Origin: Streptomyces sulphureus DSM 40104
GTDB taxonomy: Bacteria; Actinomycetota; Actinomycetes; Streptomycetales; Streptomycetaceae
Reading direction: 5' to 3'
DNA: 64,000 nt
Assembly (NCBI RefSeq): GCF_000381025.1
Contig: NZ_KB905825.1
Coordinates: 1 to 64,000 of the forward strand
The notes beneath the pieces are model-generated. The model had not been told where the DNA came from, made no database searches, and worked only from the letters and a program-made list of their open reading frames with translations. Position numbers and translations under genes: made by a program. Positions 42,814 to 51,851 of the stretch are shown here, piece by piece. Positions within the stretch are counted from its first letter, which is position 1, and each line of letters begins with the position of its first letter.

Positions 42814-44091
42814 TTGAACGGCGCGGATACCGCTTTCGTATTGGTCAGCGCGTTCCTGGTCATGTTGATGACACCGGGGCTCGCCTTCTTCTACGGCGGC
42901 ATGGTCAGGGTCAAGAGCGCCCTCAACATGCTCATCATGTCCTTCATCTCGCTCGGCATCATGGGCGTCCTGTGGGTGCTGTACGGCTACTCGCTGGCAT
43001 TCGGTCCCGATACCGGAGGCGTCATCGGGAACCTCGACTTCGTCGGCTTGAAGGGCATAGGACCCGAGAGCCTCACGGAAGAGGGCGGCATCCCCGTCTT
43101 CGCTTTCGTGGTCTTCCAAATGATGTTCGCCATTCTCACTCCGGCGCTGATGAGCGGCGCACTCGCGGACCGTGTGAAATTCGGTTCCTGGGCGCTCTTC
43201 ATCGCGCTGTGGGGCACCGTCGTCTACTTCCCGGTCGCCCACTGGGTGTGGGCCGACGGCGGATGGCTCGCCGAGCTCGACGTCATCGACTTCGCCGGGG
43301 GCACCGCCGTCCACATCAACGCCGGTGTCGGCGCGCTCGCCGCCGCGCTCGTCGTCGGCAAGCGCATCGGCTACCCGAAGGAGCCGATGCGGCCCCACAA
43401 CCTGCCGCTCGTCGTCCTCGGCGCCGCGCTGCTGTGGTTCGGCTGGTTCGGCTTCAACGCAGGCTCCGAGCTCGCCGTCGACGGCACCACCGCCAACATG
43501 GCGCTCAACACCCAGCTCGCCACGGGCGCCGCCGTCCTCGGCTGGCTCGTCTACGAGCGCCTCCGCCATGGCGCCTGCACCACGCTCGGTGCGGCCTCCG
43601 GCGCGATCGCCGGCCTCGTCGCGATCACCCCGTCCGGCGCGGACGTCAACGCCATGGGGGCGCTCGCCATCGGCGTCGTCGCCGGCCTCGTCTGCTCCTG
43701 GGCCGTCAGCCTCAAGTACAAGTTGGGCTACGACGACTCGCTCGACGTCGTCGGCGTCCACCTCGTCGGCGGCGTGATCGGGACGCTGATGGTCGGCTTC
43801 CTCGCCGTCGACGGCGTCGGTGGTGCCGGGCAGTTCGGGAAGCAGGCGATCGGCGCCTTCTCCGTGATGGCCTTCTCCTTCGCCGTCTCCTGGCTCCTCG
43901 CCAAGCTCATCCAGGTCACCATCGGCTTCCGTGCCGACGAGGACGACGAGACCGCAGGCGTCGACCGGGCGTTCCACGCCGAGACCGCCTACGACTTCAG
44001 CGCGGTCGGCGGCTCCTCCCGCTCCCGCACCGGGTCCGGCATCGACCAGGACGCCGCGCAGACGGCGAAGGACAAGAAGGTGGACGCATGA
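42814..44091 (+). CDS. amtB: Ammonium transporter AmtB
   Basis: 425-residue membrane protein with about eleven hydrophobic segments, forming an ammonium channel. Family motifs: LMTPGLAFFYGGMVR near residue 20, DFAGGTAVHINAGVGALAAALV, LWFGWFGFNAGS and VGVHLVGGVIGTL. The start is TTG 42814 with GAGGAG at 42801-42806; it gives the expected periplasmic N-terminus. The stop overlaps glnK by 4 bases (ATGA). A hydrophilic ~50-residue C-terminal tail is the docking region for GlnK. Confidence 0.95.
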   Translation: MNGADTAFVLVSAFLVMLMTPGLAFFYGGMVRVKSALNMLIMSFISLGIMGVLWVLYGYSLAFGPDTGGVIGNLDFVGLKGIGPESLTEEGGIPVFAFVVFQMMFAILTPALMSGALADRVKFGSWALFIALWGTVVYFPVAHWVWADGGWLAELDVIDFAGGTAVHINAGVGALAAALVVGKRIGYPKEPMRPHNLPLVVLGAALLWFGWFGFNAGSELAVDGTTANMALNTQLATGAAVLGWLVYERLRHGACTTLGAASGAIAGLVAITPSGADVNAMGALAIGVVAGLVCSWAVSLKYKLGYDDSLDVVGVHLVGGVIGTLMVGFLAVDGVGGAGQFGKQAIGAFSVMAFSFAVSWLLAKLIQVTIGFRADEDDETAGVDRAFHAETAYDFSAVGGSSRSRTGSGIDQDAAQTAKDKKVDA

Positions 44092-44426
44092 AGCTCATCA
44101 CCGCGGTCGTCAAGCCGCACCGCCTCGACGAGGTGAAGGAGGCGCTCCGTGCCTTCGGGGTCCAGGGCCTCACCGTCACCGAGTCCAGCGGGTACGGGCG
44201 CCAGCGCGGCCACACGGAGGTCTACCGGGGTGCGGAGTACACCGTCGACCTCGTGCCGAAGGCTCGGATCGAGGTGCTCGTCGAGGACGAGGTCGCCGAG
44301 CAGTTGACCGAGATCGTCGTCGAAGCGGCGAGGACCGGCAAAATCGGCGACGGCAAGGTCTGGGTCGTTCCCGTCGAGGCCGCTGTACGGGTCCGCACCG
44401 GCGACCGCGGTCCCGATGCGCTCTAG
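44088..44426 (+). CDS. glnK: PII signal transduction protein GlnK
   Basis: 112-residue trimeric nitrogen sensor. The T-loop has Tyr51 (VYRGAEYTVDL), the site adenylylated by GlnD in Streptomyces. The B-loop is VEAARTGKIGDGKVWV. Regulates AmtB. ATG 44088 overlaps the amtB stop. Confidence 0.97.
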   Translation: MKLITAVVKPHRLDEVKEALRAFGVQGLTVTESSGYGRQRGHTEVYRGAEYTVDLVPKARIEVLVEDEVAEQLTEIVVEAARTGKIGDGKVWVVPVEAAVRVRTGDRGPDAL

Positions 44427-44432
44427 AACCAC

Positions 44433-44469
44433 CCGGCGTACGTCCCGTGCTCACCGGGGCGTACGCCGG
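44433..44469 (+). terminator. Hairpin between glnK and glnD
   Basis: CCGGCGTACGTCCC (44433-44446) pairs with GGGGCGTACGCCGG (44456-44469), 14 bases with one G-T pair and a 9-base loop. Inside the operon, it may reduce glnD expression relative to amtB-glnK. Confidence 0.65.
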
Positions 44470-44494
44470 CTTGCGTACTGAGTCAGGGGAACGG

Positions 44495-46966
44495 ATGACA
44501 GCCACGCGAGGCCCCAACCCGACCGCAGCCGACGGCAGTTACGCGGCGGCCCGGCTGCGCCTCCTGCACGGCGACTCCCAGCCGGGAGCGCCGCGTCGCG
44601 CCGAGCTCGCCGCCCTCACCGACCGCTGGCTCGCCTCCCTTTTCGGCGACGCCGAGGGCGCCTCGCTCGTCGCGGTCGGCGGGTACGGACGCGGCGAGCT
44701 GTCGCCCAGGAGCGACCTCGACCTGCTCCTCCTCCACGACGGCATCCTGGACGGGCAACGCCTCGCCGCACTCGCCGATCGCGTCTGGTACCCCGTCTGG
44801 GACGCCGGCCTCGACCTCGACCACTCGGTGCGCACCCCCGCACAGGCCCGGCGTACCGCGGCCGACGACCTCAGGGTGCAGCTCGGCCTCCTCGACGCGC
44901 GCCACCTCGCGGGCGACGCGCAGCTCACCGCGTCGACGCGGACCGCGGTGCTGGCGCAGTGGCGTGCCCAAGCCGCCGAGAGACTCCCGGAGTTGAGAGA
45001 GCTGGACGAGGATCGCGCACGCCGCCACGGCGACCTCCGACACCTCCTCGACCCCGACCTGAAGGAGGCGCGCGGCGGCCTCCGCGACGTCACCGCGCTC
45101 CGCGCCGTCGCCTCCTCCTGGCTCGCAGACGCACCGCGCGAGGGGCTCGCCGCCTCCCGCACCGCCCTCCTCGACGTACGCGACGCGCTCCACCTCGCCA
45201 CCGGCCGCGCCACCGACCGCCTCACGCAGCAGGACCAGCCGCAGGTCGCCGCCGACCTCGGCCTCGCCGACGCGGACGCGCTGCTGCGCCGCGTCTACGA
45301 GGCCGCGCGACGCGTCTCCTACGCGAGCGAGGTGACGTGGCGCGAGGTCGGGCGCGTGCTGCGGTCCCGTACACAACGGCCGGGCCGGCGCGGCGTGTTG
45401 GGAGGTGCGGGGCGCACGGCCGGCGCCGGGGCGGGAGCGCCGGAGCGGACGCCGCTCGCCGAGGGCGTCGTCGAGCACGAAGGGGAGGCCGTGCTCGCGC
45501 GCGGCGCACGCCCCGAGCGCGACCCGGTGCTCGCGCTCCGCGCGGCCTCGGCCGCCGCGCAGGCCGGACTCCCGCTCGCCCCCGCGTCGGTGCGCCGGCT
45601 CGCACCCGCCGTGCGCAAGCTGCCGGTGCCGTGGCCGCAGGAGGCCCGCGAGGAGTTCGTCACCCTGCTCGGCGCCGGCGTCCCGACGGTGCCGGTCTGG
45701 GAGGCGCTGGAAGCGGAGGGGCTGATCTCCGAACTCCTCCCCGACTGGGAGCAGGTGCGGTGCCGACCGCAGCACAACCCCGTGCACCTGTTCACCGTCG
45801 ACCGGCACCTCGTGGAGACGGCCGTCCGTGCCTCCGCGCTCACCCGCCGGGTCCACCGTCCCGACCTCCTGCTCGTCGCCGCGCTCCTCCACGACATCGG
45901 CAAGGGACTCCCCGGCGACCACTCCGCCGAGGGTGCGGGCATCGCCGAGCGGCTCGCACTGCGGATCGGCTTCGCCAAGGCGGAGGCCGCGACCGTCGCC
46001 CTTCTCGTCCGCCACCATCTGCTGCTCGTCGAGACGGCGACCCGGCGCGACCTCGACGACCCCGCCACGGTCCGGGCCGTCGCCGAGTCCGTGGGCACCA
46101 GGGGCACGTTGGAGCTCCTGCACGCGCTCAGCGAGGCCGACGCGCGCGCCACCGGACCCGCGGCCTGGTCCGCCTGGCGCGCCGCGCTCGTCGGGGACCT
46201 CGTCGAGCGGACCGACGCGCTGCTCGCCGGCGCACCCGCACCGCTGTCCGCGGACGTCCGTCCGACGGCGGAGGCCGAGCGGTTGGCCGTGGAGGCACGG
46301 CGCACGGACGGCCCCGTACTCGCGCTCCGCGCGCGGACGCAACCGCCGGCGCACACGACGGACGCCGGAGGCGAGGAGTCCGAACCCGAGCCCGTCGGCG
46401 TCGAGTTGCTCCTCGCCGTCCCCGACCAGCCGGGAGTGCTGCCGTGCGCGGCCGGTGTGCTGGCGCTCCACCGGCTCACGGTGCGCGCCGCCGACCTGCG
46501 CACCGTCGAGCTGCCGGGCGAGCTCGCCGCGGACAGGCGCCCCGTTCTGCTGCTGACCTGGCGGGTCGCCGCCGAGTACGGCTCGCTCCCGCAGGCCGAT
46601 CGGCTCCGCTCCGACCTCCAGCGCGCGCTACGCGGCGCCCTCGACATCACCGCACGCCTCGCGGAGCGCGAGACGGCGTACGGACGGAGGCGCGGGGCGC
46701 CGGCACCGCCGCCCGTGGTGACGGTGCCGCCCGACGGCTCCGAGCTCGCCACCGTCCTGGAGGTCAGGGCCCAGGACGCCCCCGGGCTGCTCCACCGGAT
46801 CGGCAAGGCGCTGGAGGACGCGGGGGTACGCGTGCGCAGCGCACACGTCAGCACACTCGGGGCCAACGCGGTGGACGCCTTCTACGTGACGGACGGGCGG
46901 GGAGCGCCGCTCTCCGACGCCGCCGCGCTCGCCGCCGCGCTCCGGGAAGCGCTGACGCGGCCGTAG
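44495..46966 (+). CDS. glnD: PII nucleotidyltransferase GlnD
   Basis: 823 residues. Modifies GlnK in response to nitrogen; in actinomycetes by adenylylation rather than uridylylation. The nucleotidyltransferase motif GGYGRGELSPRSDLD is near residue 65, an HD domain (LLHDIGKGLPGDHS) near 465, and two C-terminal ACT domains (about 635-700 and 750-823, ending VDAFYVTDGRGAPL). An Ala/Gly-rich loop lies near 300-330. ATG 44495 follows the hairpin after glnK. Confidence 0.95.
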   Translation: MTATRGPNPTAADGSYAAARLRLLHGDSQPGAPRRAELAALTDRWLASLFGDAEGASLVAVGGYGRGELSPRSDLDLLLLHDGILDGQRLAALADRVWYPVWDAGLDLDHSVRTPAQARRTAADDLRVQLGLLDARHLAGDAQLTASTRTAVLAQWRAQAAERLPELRELDEDRARRHGDLRHLLDPDLKEARGGLRDVTALRAVASSWLADAPREGLAASRTALLDVRDALHLATGRATDRLTQQDQPQVAADLGLADADALLRRVYEAARRVSYASEVTWREVGRVLRSRTQRPGRRGVLGGAGRTAGAGAGAPERTPLAEGVVEHEGEAVLARGARPERDPVLALRAASAAAQAGLPLAPASVRRLAPAVRKLPVPWPQEAREEFVTLLGAGVPTVPVWEALEAEGLISELLPDWEQVRCRPQHNPVHLFTVDRHLVETAVRASALTRRVHRPDLLLVAALLHDIGKGLPGDHSAEGAGIAERLALRIGFAKAEAATVALLVRHHLLLVETATRRDLDDPATVRAVAESVGTRGTLELLHALSEADARATGPAAWSAWRAALVGDLVERTDALLAGAPAPLSADVRPTAEAERLAVEARRTDGPVLALRARTQPPAHTTDAGGEESEPEPVGVELLLAVPDQPGVLPCAAGVLALHRLTVRAADLRTVELPGELAADRRPVLLLTWRVAAEYGSLPQADRLRSDLQRALRGALDITARLAERETAYGRRRGAPAPPPVVTVPPDGSELATVLEVRAQDAPGLLHRIGKALEDAGVRVRSAHVSTLGANAVDAFYVTDGRGAPLSDAAALAAALREALTRP

Positions 46967-47000
46967 TCGGGGTCCGCCTGCGCCCGTCGCAAACCCGGCG

Positions 47001-47030
47001 CTGACCGTTACCCCGCGAGGCGGATACCCT
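47001..47030 (+). promoter_or_regulatory. Candidate ffh promoter
   Basis: CTGACC (47001-47006), an 18-base spacer and TACCCT (47025-47030), about 50 bases before ffh. Confidence 0.5.
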
Positions 47031-47079
47031 TGGGGGTCGACTGCCACTTGACCGCCAACGCGAAGGACCCGCGACCGCC

Positions 47080-48627
47080 GTGTTCGACACTCTTTCCGAT
47101 CGCCTCGCAGCGACCTTCAAGAACCTCCGGGGCAAGGGCCGCCTGTCCGAGGCGGACATCGACGCCACGGCGCGCGAGATCCGGGTCGCGCTCCTGGAGG
47201 CGGACGTCGCGCTGCCCGTGGTCCGCGCCTTCATCAAGCAGGTCAAGGAGCGGGCGCTCGGCGCCGAGGTCTCCCAGGCGCTCAACCCCGCCCAGCAGGT
47301 CATCAAGATCGTCAATGAGGAGCTCGTCGGCGTCCTCGGCGGCGAGACACGACGGCTCCGCTTCGCGAAGAACCCGCCGACGGTGATCATGCTCGCCGGC
47401 CTCCAGGGTGCGGGCAAGACCACCCTCGCGGGCAAGCTCGGCCGCTGGCTTCAGAAGCAGGGCCACACGCCGCTCCTCGTCGCCGCCGACCTCCAGCGCC
47501 CCAACGCCGTCAACCAGCTCTCCGTCGTCGCCGAGCGCGCCGGCGTCGCCGTCTTCGCGCCGGAGCCGGGCAACGGCGTCGGGGACCCGATCGAGGTCGC
47601 CAAGGACTCGGTCACGCACGCCAAGGAGAAGCAGCACGACGTCGTCATCGTCGACACCGCGGGCCGTCTCGGCATCGACGAGGAGCTGATGCAGCAGGCC
47701 GCGGACATCCGCGACGCGGTCAGCCCCGACGAGGTCCTCTTCGTCGTCGACGCGATGATCGGTCAGGACGCGGTCTCGACGGCCGAGGCGTTCCGCGACG
47801 GCGTCGGCTTCGACGGCGTCGTCCTCTCCAAGCTCGACGGCGACGCCCGCGGCGGTGCCGCCCTCTCGGTGGCGCACGTCACGGGCAAGCAGATCATGTT
47901 CGCCTCCAACGGCGAGAAGCTCGACGACTTCGACGCTTTCCACCCGGACCGGATGGCGTCGCGCATCCTCGGCATGGGCGACATGCTCACGCTGATCGAG
48001 AAGGCCGAGGAGACCTTCAGCCAGCAAGAGGCCGAGAAGATGGCGGCCAAACTGGCGAAGGGCCCCAAGGAGTTCACGCTCGACGACTTCCTGGCCCAGA
48101 TGGAACAGGTCCGGAAGATGGGCTCCATCTCCAAGCTCCTCGGCATGATGCCCGGCATGGGTCAGATGAAGGAGCAGATCAACGACCTCGACGAGCGGGA
48201 CGTCGACCGCACCGCTGCCATCATCAAGTCCATGACGCCTGGGGAGCGCGCCGAGCCCACGCTCATCAACGGGTCGCGCAGGGCGCGCATCGCGCGCGGT
48301 TCGGGCGTCGACGTCAGCGCCGTGAAGAACCTGATCGAGCGGTTCTTCGAGGCGCGGAAGATGATGTCGAAGATGGCCCAGGGCGGCGGCATGCCCGGTA
48401 TGCCGGGGGCGCCGGGCGGCGCCGCGAAGAAGAAGGCGAAGCAGCAGAAGAAGGCGAAGGGCAAGCGCCAGTCGGGCAACCCGATGAAGCGCAAGCAGCA
48501 GGAGCAGGCCGAGTCCGATCGCAAGTCGGGGGAGCAGGGCAGCGCCTTCGGCATCCCGGGACCCGGCCAGGGCCCGGGCGGGTTCGAACTCCCCAAGGAA
48601 TTCAAGGACATGCTGCCCCCCAAGTGA
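47080..48627 (+). CDS. ffh: Signal recognition particle protein Ffh
   Basis: 515-residue SRP54 homologue that binds signal sequences and 4.5S RNA. N domain, then G domain with GLQGAGKTTLAGKLG near residue 107, DTAGRLGIDEEL, and SKLDGDARGGAALS. The Met-rich M domain includes KLLGMMPGMGQMKEQI and the RNA-binding SGVDVSAVKNLIERFFEARK. The last ~85 residues are a Lys/Gln/Gly/Pro tail. Start GTG 47080. Works with FtsY (38501). Confidence 0.97.
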   Translation: MFDTLSDRLAATFKNLRGKGRLSEADIDATAREIRVALLEADVALPVVRAFIKQVKERALGAEVSQALNPAQQVIKIVNEELVGVLGGETRRLRFAKNPPTVIMLAGLQGAGKTTLAGKLGRWLQKQGHTPLLVAADLQRPNAVNQLSVVAERAGVAVFAPEPGNGVGDPIEVAKDSVTHAKEKQHDVVIVDTAGRLGIDEELMQQAADIRDAVSPDEVLFVVDAMIGQDAVSTAEAFRDGVGFDGVVLSKLDGDARGGAALSVAHVTGKQIMFASNGEKLDDFDAFHPDRMASRILGMGDMLTLIEKAEETFSQQEAEKMAAKLAKGPKEFTLDDFLAQMEQVRKMGSISKLLGMMPGMGQMKEQINDLDERDVDRTAAIIKSMTPGERAEPTLINGSRRARIARGSGVDVSAVKNLIERFFEARKMMSKMAQGGGMPGMPGAPGGAAKKKAKQQKKAKGKRQSGNPMKRKQQEQAESDRKSGEQGSAFGIPGPGQGPGGFELPKEFKDMLPPK

Positions 48628-48652
48628 GCCTTGTCCGTGTGAGGACGATGAT

Positions 48653-49174
48653 GTGGGCATGCATGTCTACATCCGCCCGCCGCAGCCCGAGGACGAACGG
48701 GCGTACAGCGAGGCCGTCCTGCGCTCCGCCGACCACCTCACCCCGTGGAACCCGGTGGAGCCGGACGGCCTCCCGGACCTGCTGCGCCGCCAGGGCCCGC
48801 TGCTCCGCAGCTTCCTGATCTTCGACGGCGGCGACGACGGCCTCGTCGGGCGGGTGAACGTGGCCAACATCGCGCGCGGGAGGTTCCGCAACGCCTCCCT
48901 CGGCTACGACAGTTACCTCCCGTACGCGGGGACCGGCCGCATGACCGAGGGACTCCGCCTCATCGTCGACCGCTGCTTCGCCCCGATCCCCGAGGGGCTC
49001 GGCCTCCACCGGCTTGAGATCAACGTGCAGCCGGAGAACGAGCGCTCCCTCGCGCTCGCCCGCCGTCTCGGCTTCCGCCACGAGGGCTTCTCGCCGCGCA
49101 TGCTCTACATCAACGACGACTGGCGCGACCACGAGCGCTTCGCACTCACCGCCGAGGAGTGGCCGAGGGGCTGA
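48653..49174 (+). CDS. GNAT-family N-acetyltransferase (RimJ/RimL type)
   Basis: 173-residue GCN5-related acetyltransferase. Seen: YIRPPQPEDERAYSEAVLRS at the start, SLGYDSYLPYAGTGRMTEGL (acetyl-CoA loop), HRLEINVQPENERSLALARR, and GFRHEGFSPRMLYINDDWRDH. The pattern is that of protein N-terminal-alanine or ribosomal-protein acetyltransferases; the substrate is unknown. GTG 48653 has GAGGA at 48641-48645; ATG 48659 is an alternative. Confidence 0.9.
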   Translation: MGMHVYIRPPQPEDERAYSEAVLRSADHLTPWNPVEPDGLPDLLRRQGPLLRSFLIFDGGDDGLVGRVNVANIARGRFRNASLGYDSYLPYAGTGRMTEGLRLIVDRCFAPIPEGLGLHRLEINVQPENERSLALARRLGFRHEGFSPRMLYINDDWRDHERFALTAEEWPRG

Positions 49175-49659
49175 CGGCGGCGTGGAGCCGGCTGCCTCGC
49201 CGCTCACGCACGCGCTCGTCGTACCAGATTTCGCCACGAGGCGGCTCCGCAACGGGATTTGCGGGTGCAGGGTGCCGACTGCGAAGGGGCATATGCGGAT
49301 GCTCGCGGCCTCTTCGGTACGGGAAGCGATCTCCGAGGTACGCTCACTCGACAGGGGCAGCTCAAAGATCGGCGTCCAGTCCCGAGCCGCAAGGGGCTCA
49401 TGCCGCTAGCACGTGCCGCACACCCACGCAGCACCGGCCGAGCGGAGCCGATAAGCCGCGCGCACCGTCCCAGTAGGCGTGCCACCGCACACTGCCTGTC
49501 CGTCGATACGTCCCGGCATGCGACAGGTGTACGGGTCCTCCGCAGTTCTTCGCAGGCGCCCGCGTCCAGACCCATCGGTGAGAACTGACTGGTACGTGCA
49601 AAATATTTGGGATGGCCCGGAATCGGAACACTGGGGCACCCCGACTCGTTGAGAACGAC
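49175..49659. other. Intergenic region between the GNAT gene and the zinc protein gene
   Basis: About 485 bases. Open frames here are short, without ribosome sites or recognisable products. The 3' end is locally AT-rich (AAAATATTT near 49600), suggesting a promoter for the next gene, but no -35 is convincing. Confidence 0.5.
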
Positions 49660-50271
49660 GTGAGCACGACACCACCAGTACTCGCCGCCGAACTGGCAGC
49701 CGCCTGGGCCGACATTCAACGGCACCACCCCGAGCTGCCGGATCTGGCCGCGCCCGAATCGCTCATCGGTGAGTCCTCGTCCGCCTGCGGCACGGGGCTC
49801 TCCTTCGAACGGCTGCTCCACGAGGCCGTGCACGGCATCGCCGCCGCGCGCGGAGTCCGCGACACCTCGCGGGCCGGCCGCTACCACAACCGCCGATTCC
49901 TGGGCATCGCCGAGGAGTTGGGGCTGGACCACCCGGAGGAGCCGCACCCCAGCAGCGGCTTCTCGCTGGTGATCCTCACCCCGGAGACCAGACGCCGCTA
50001 CCGCCCGACCATGGAGCGCCTCCAGCGCGCGCTGAAGGCGTACAGCGCGGCGACGACGTCCGACACCGGAAGGAGCTTCCGCGGCCCCGCGGCCCGGCAC
50101 GGCTCCTCGGGCGGGGGCGTGCGCGTCAAGGCCGTCTGCGACTGCGGGCGGAACGTCCGGGTCGTCCCCTCGGTGCTGGCGCAGGCGCCGATCATGTGCG
50201 GAGCGTGCGGCAAGCCGTTCCGCATCCCCGCCGAGTCGAGTGCGCCGGAGCCCGTGGCCGCCGTCGGCTGA
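49660..50271 (+). CDS. SprT-like HExxH zinc protein with zinc ribbon
   Basis: 203 residues. LLHEAVHGIAAARGVRD carries the HExxH metallopeptidase motif near residue 60, followed by TSRAGRYHNRRFLGIAEELG, resembling the SprT-like fold. The C-terminal third has VKAVCDCGRNVRVVPS and MCGACGKPFRIP, a four-cysteine zinc ribbon. The GTG 49660 start (VSTTPPVLAAEL) agrees with relatives I remember; ATG 49612 is in frame. Conserved next to the rpsP cluster in Streptomyces. Proteolysis is not proven; DNA-associated SprT proteases are the nearest model. Confidence 0.78.
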   Translation: MSTTPPVLAAELAAAWADIQRHHPELPDLAAPESLIGESSSACGTGLSFERLLHEAVHGIAAARGVRDTSRAGRYHNRRFLGIAEELGLDHPEEPHPSSGFSLVILTPETRRRYRPTMERLQRALKAYSAATTSDTGRSFRGPAARHGSSGGGVRVKAVCDCGRNVRVVPSVLAQAPIMCGACGKPFRIPAESSAPEPVAAVG

Positions 50272-50296
50272 GGACAGCGGCCGCCGTCCGCCCGCG

Positions 50297-50332
50297 GGAG
50301 CCGCCCTCCGGAGCCTCGGGGAGGGCGGCTCC
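50297..50332 (+). terminator. Terminator after the zinc protein gene
   Basis: GGAGCCGCCCTCC (50297-50309) and GGAGGGCGGCTCC (50320-50332), a perfect 13-base stem with a 10-base loop, 25 bases after the stop. Confidence 0.75.
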
Positions 50333-50520
50333 AGCCGCTCGGACCGGTTCCTGGGGCGGTTCGGCCGCGTTGCGCCCGTGTGGCATCATTGGCCGCTGTA
50401 CCCGACAGCCGCACAGGACCCCTCTCTCCTCCGGCTGACGCGTCCACCGGACACCAGGACCGCAACCCCACGTGGATTCCGCAGTGTCCACCCACGTCAA
50501 GACCAGGAGACACCACACCC

Positions 50521-50961
50521 GTGGCAGTCAAGATCAAGCTGAAGCGTCTGGGCAAGATCCGGGCCCCGCACTACCGCGTCATCGTCGCCGACTCCCGCAC
50601 CCGCCGCGACGGCCGTGCGATCGAGGAGATCGGCCAGTACCACCCGACCGAGAACCCCTCGCGGATCAAGGTCGACAGCGAGCGCGTGCAGTACTGGCTC
50701 GGCGTCGGCGCCCAGCCGACCGAGCCCGTCCAGGCCATCCTCAAGGTCACCGGTGACTGGCAGAAGTTCAAGGGCCTGCCCGCCCCCGAGCCGATGAAGC
50801 TCCCCGAGCCCAAGGCCGACAAGCGCGCCGTCTTCGAGGCCGCGGCCAAGGACACCGGCGAGGAAGCCAAGGGCGAAGCGATCACCCCCAAGGCGAAGAA
50901 GTCGGAGAAGAAGGCGGACGAGGCCAAGGCCGAGTCCTCTGACGAGTCGACCGGAGCCTGA
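50521..50961 (+). CDS. rpsP: 30S ribosomal protein S16
   Basis: 146 residues. The first ~85 are S16 (VKIKLKRLGKIRAPHYRVIV, DGRAIEEIGQYHP). A ~60-residue Lys/Glu/Ala-rich extension, common in actinobacteria, follows. GTG 50521 has CAGGAGACACCACACCC upstream. First gene of the rpsP-khpA-rimM-trmD-rplS cluster. Confidence 0.97.
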   Translation: MAVKIKLKRLGKIRAPHYRVIVADSRTRRDGRAIEEIGQYHPTENPSRIKVDSERVQYWLGVGAQPTEPVQAILKVTGDWQKFKGLPAPEPMKLPEPKADKRAVFEAAAKDTGEEAKGEAITPKAKKSEKKADEAKAESSDESTGA

Positions 50962-50963
50962 GG

Positions 50964-51203
50964 ATGCTCGAGGAGGCCCTCGAGCACCTTGTGAAGGGCA
51001 TCGTCGACAACCCCGACGAGGTGCAGATCGCGGCGCGTAACCTGCGTCGCGGCCGTGTGCTGGAGGTCCGGGTCCACCCGGACGACCTCGGCAAGGTGAT
51101 CGGCCGCAACGGCCGCACCGCCAAGGCGCTGCGCACCGTCATCGGGGCGCTCGGGGGCCGGGGAGTCCGCGTCGACCTCGTCGACGTGGACCAGGTCCGC
51201 TGA
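50964..51203 (+). CDS. khpA: KH-domain RNA-binding protein KhpA
   Basis: 79-residue single KH domain with the GxxG loop in KVIGRNGRTAKALRTV. ATG 50964 lies two bases after rpsP. KhpA works with KhpB in other bacteria as an RNA chaperone affecting cell division; KhpB is not in this window. Confidence 0.93.
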   Translation: MLEEALEHLVKGIVDNPDEVQIAARNLRRGRVLEVRVHPDDLGKVIGRNGRTAKALRTVIGALGGRGVRVDLVDVDQVR

Positions 51204-51226
51204 GCAGCGGGAGATGAGCACCGGCA

Positions 51227-51260
51227 CGGGCCGGGGACGGCAGCAGCCGTCCCCGGCCCG
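51227..51260 (+). terminator. Hairpin between khpA and rimM
   Basis: CGGGCCGGGGACGGC (51227-51241) and GCCGTCCCCGGCCCG (51246-51260), a perfect 15-base stem with a 4-base loop inside the ribosomal cluster, 60 bases before rimM. Confidence 0.75.
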
Positions 51261-51320
51261 TTGTCGACGGCAGCAGTTTCAGCCGCACATCGCGGCCGGC
51301 AATTTCGAGAGGGCACGAGA

Positions 51321-51851
51321 GTGCAACTAGTCGTCGCGCGGATCGGCCGTGCCCACGGCATCAAGGGCGAGGTCACCGTCGAGGTGCGTACGGACGAACC
51401 GGAGCTGCGCCTCGGACCCGGTGCCGTACTCGCCACGGACCCGCCCGAGGCGGGCCCGCTCACCATCGAGCAGGGCCGCGTCCACAGCGGCCGACTCGTC
51501 CTGCGGTTCGCCGGCGTCAACGACCGCACGGCGGCCGAGGGGCTCCGCAACACCCTCCTCGTCGCCGAGGTCGATCCGGACGAACAGCCGGAAGACCCCG
51601 AGGAGTTCTACGACCACCAGTTGACCGACCTCGACGTGGTCACCGTCGAGGGTGTCGCGGTCGGCCGCGTCTCGGAGGTCGCGCACCTGCCGTCGCAGGA
51701 CCTGCTCATCGTCGGGACGCCCGAGGGGGGCGAGGTGATGATCCCGTTCGTCACGGAGATCGTCCCCGAGGTCGACCTCGACGAGCAGCGCCTCGTCGTC
51801 GATCCGCCCCCTGGCCTCCTCGACGCCGACGAGGGGAAGGGGCAGGCGTGA
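51321..51851 (+). CDS. rimM: Ribosome maturation factor RimM
   Basis: 176 residues. Assists 30S maturation around S19. N-terminal VVARIGRAHGIKGEVTVEV and a C-terminal PRC-barrel domain with EEFYDHQLTDLDVVTVEG and MIPFVTEIVPEVD. GTG 51321 with GAGAGGG upstream. Overlaps trmD by 4 bases. Confidence 0.95.
   Translation: MQLVVARIGRAHGIKGEVTVEVRTDEPELRLGPGAVLATDPPEAGPLTIEQGRVHSGRLVLRFAGVNDRTAAEGLRNTLLVAEVDPDEQPEDPEEFYDHQLTDLDVVTVEGVAVGRVSEVAHLPSQDLLIVGTPEGGEVMIPFVTEIVPEVDLDEQRLVVDPPPGLLDADEGKGQA

Noticed and set aside
49159..49476. 105-codon open frame after the GNAT gene
   Set aside because: Overlaps the GNAT 3' end, has Ser/Arg/Pro composition typical of an out-of-frame reading, and no relatives known to me.
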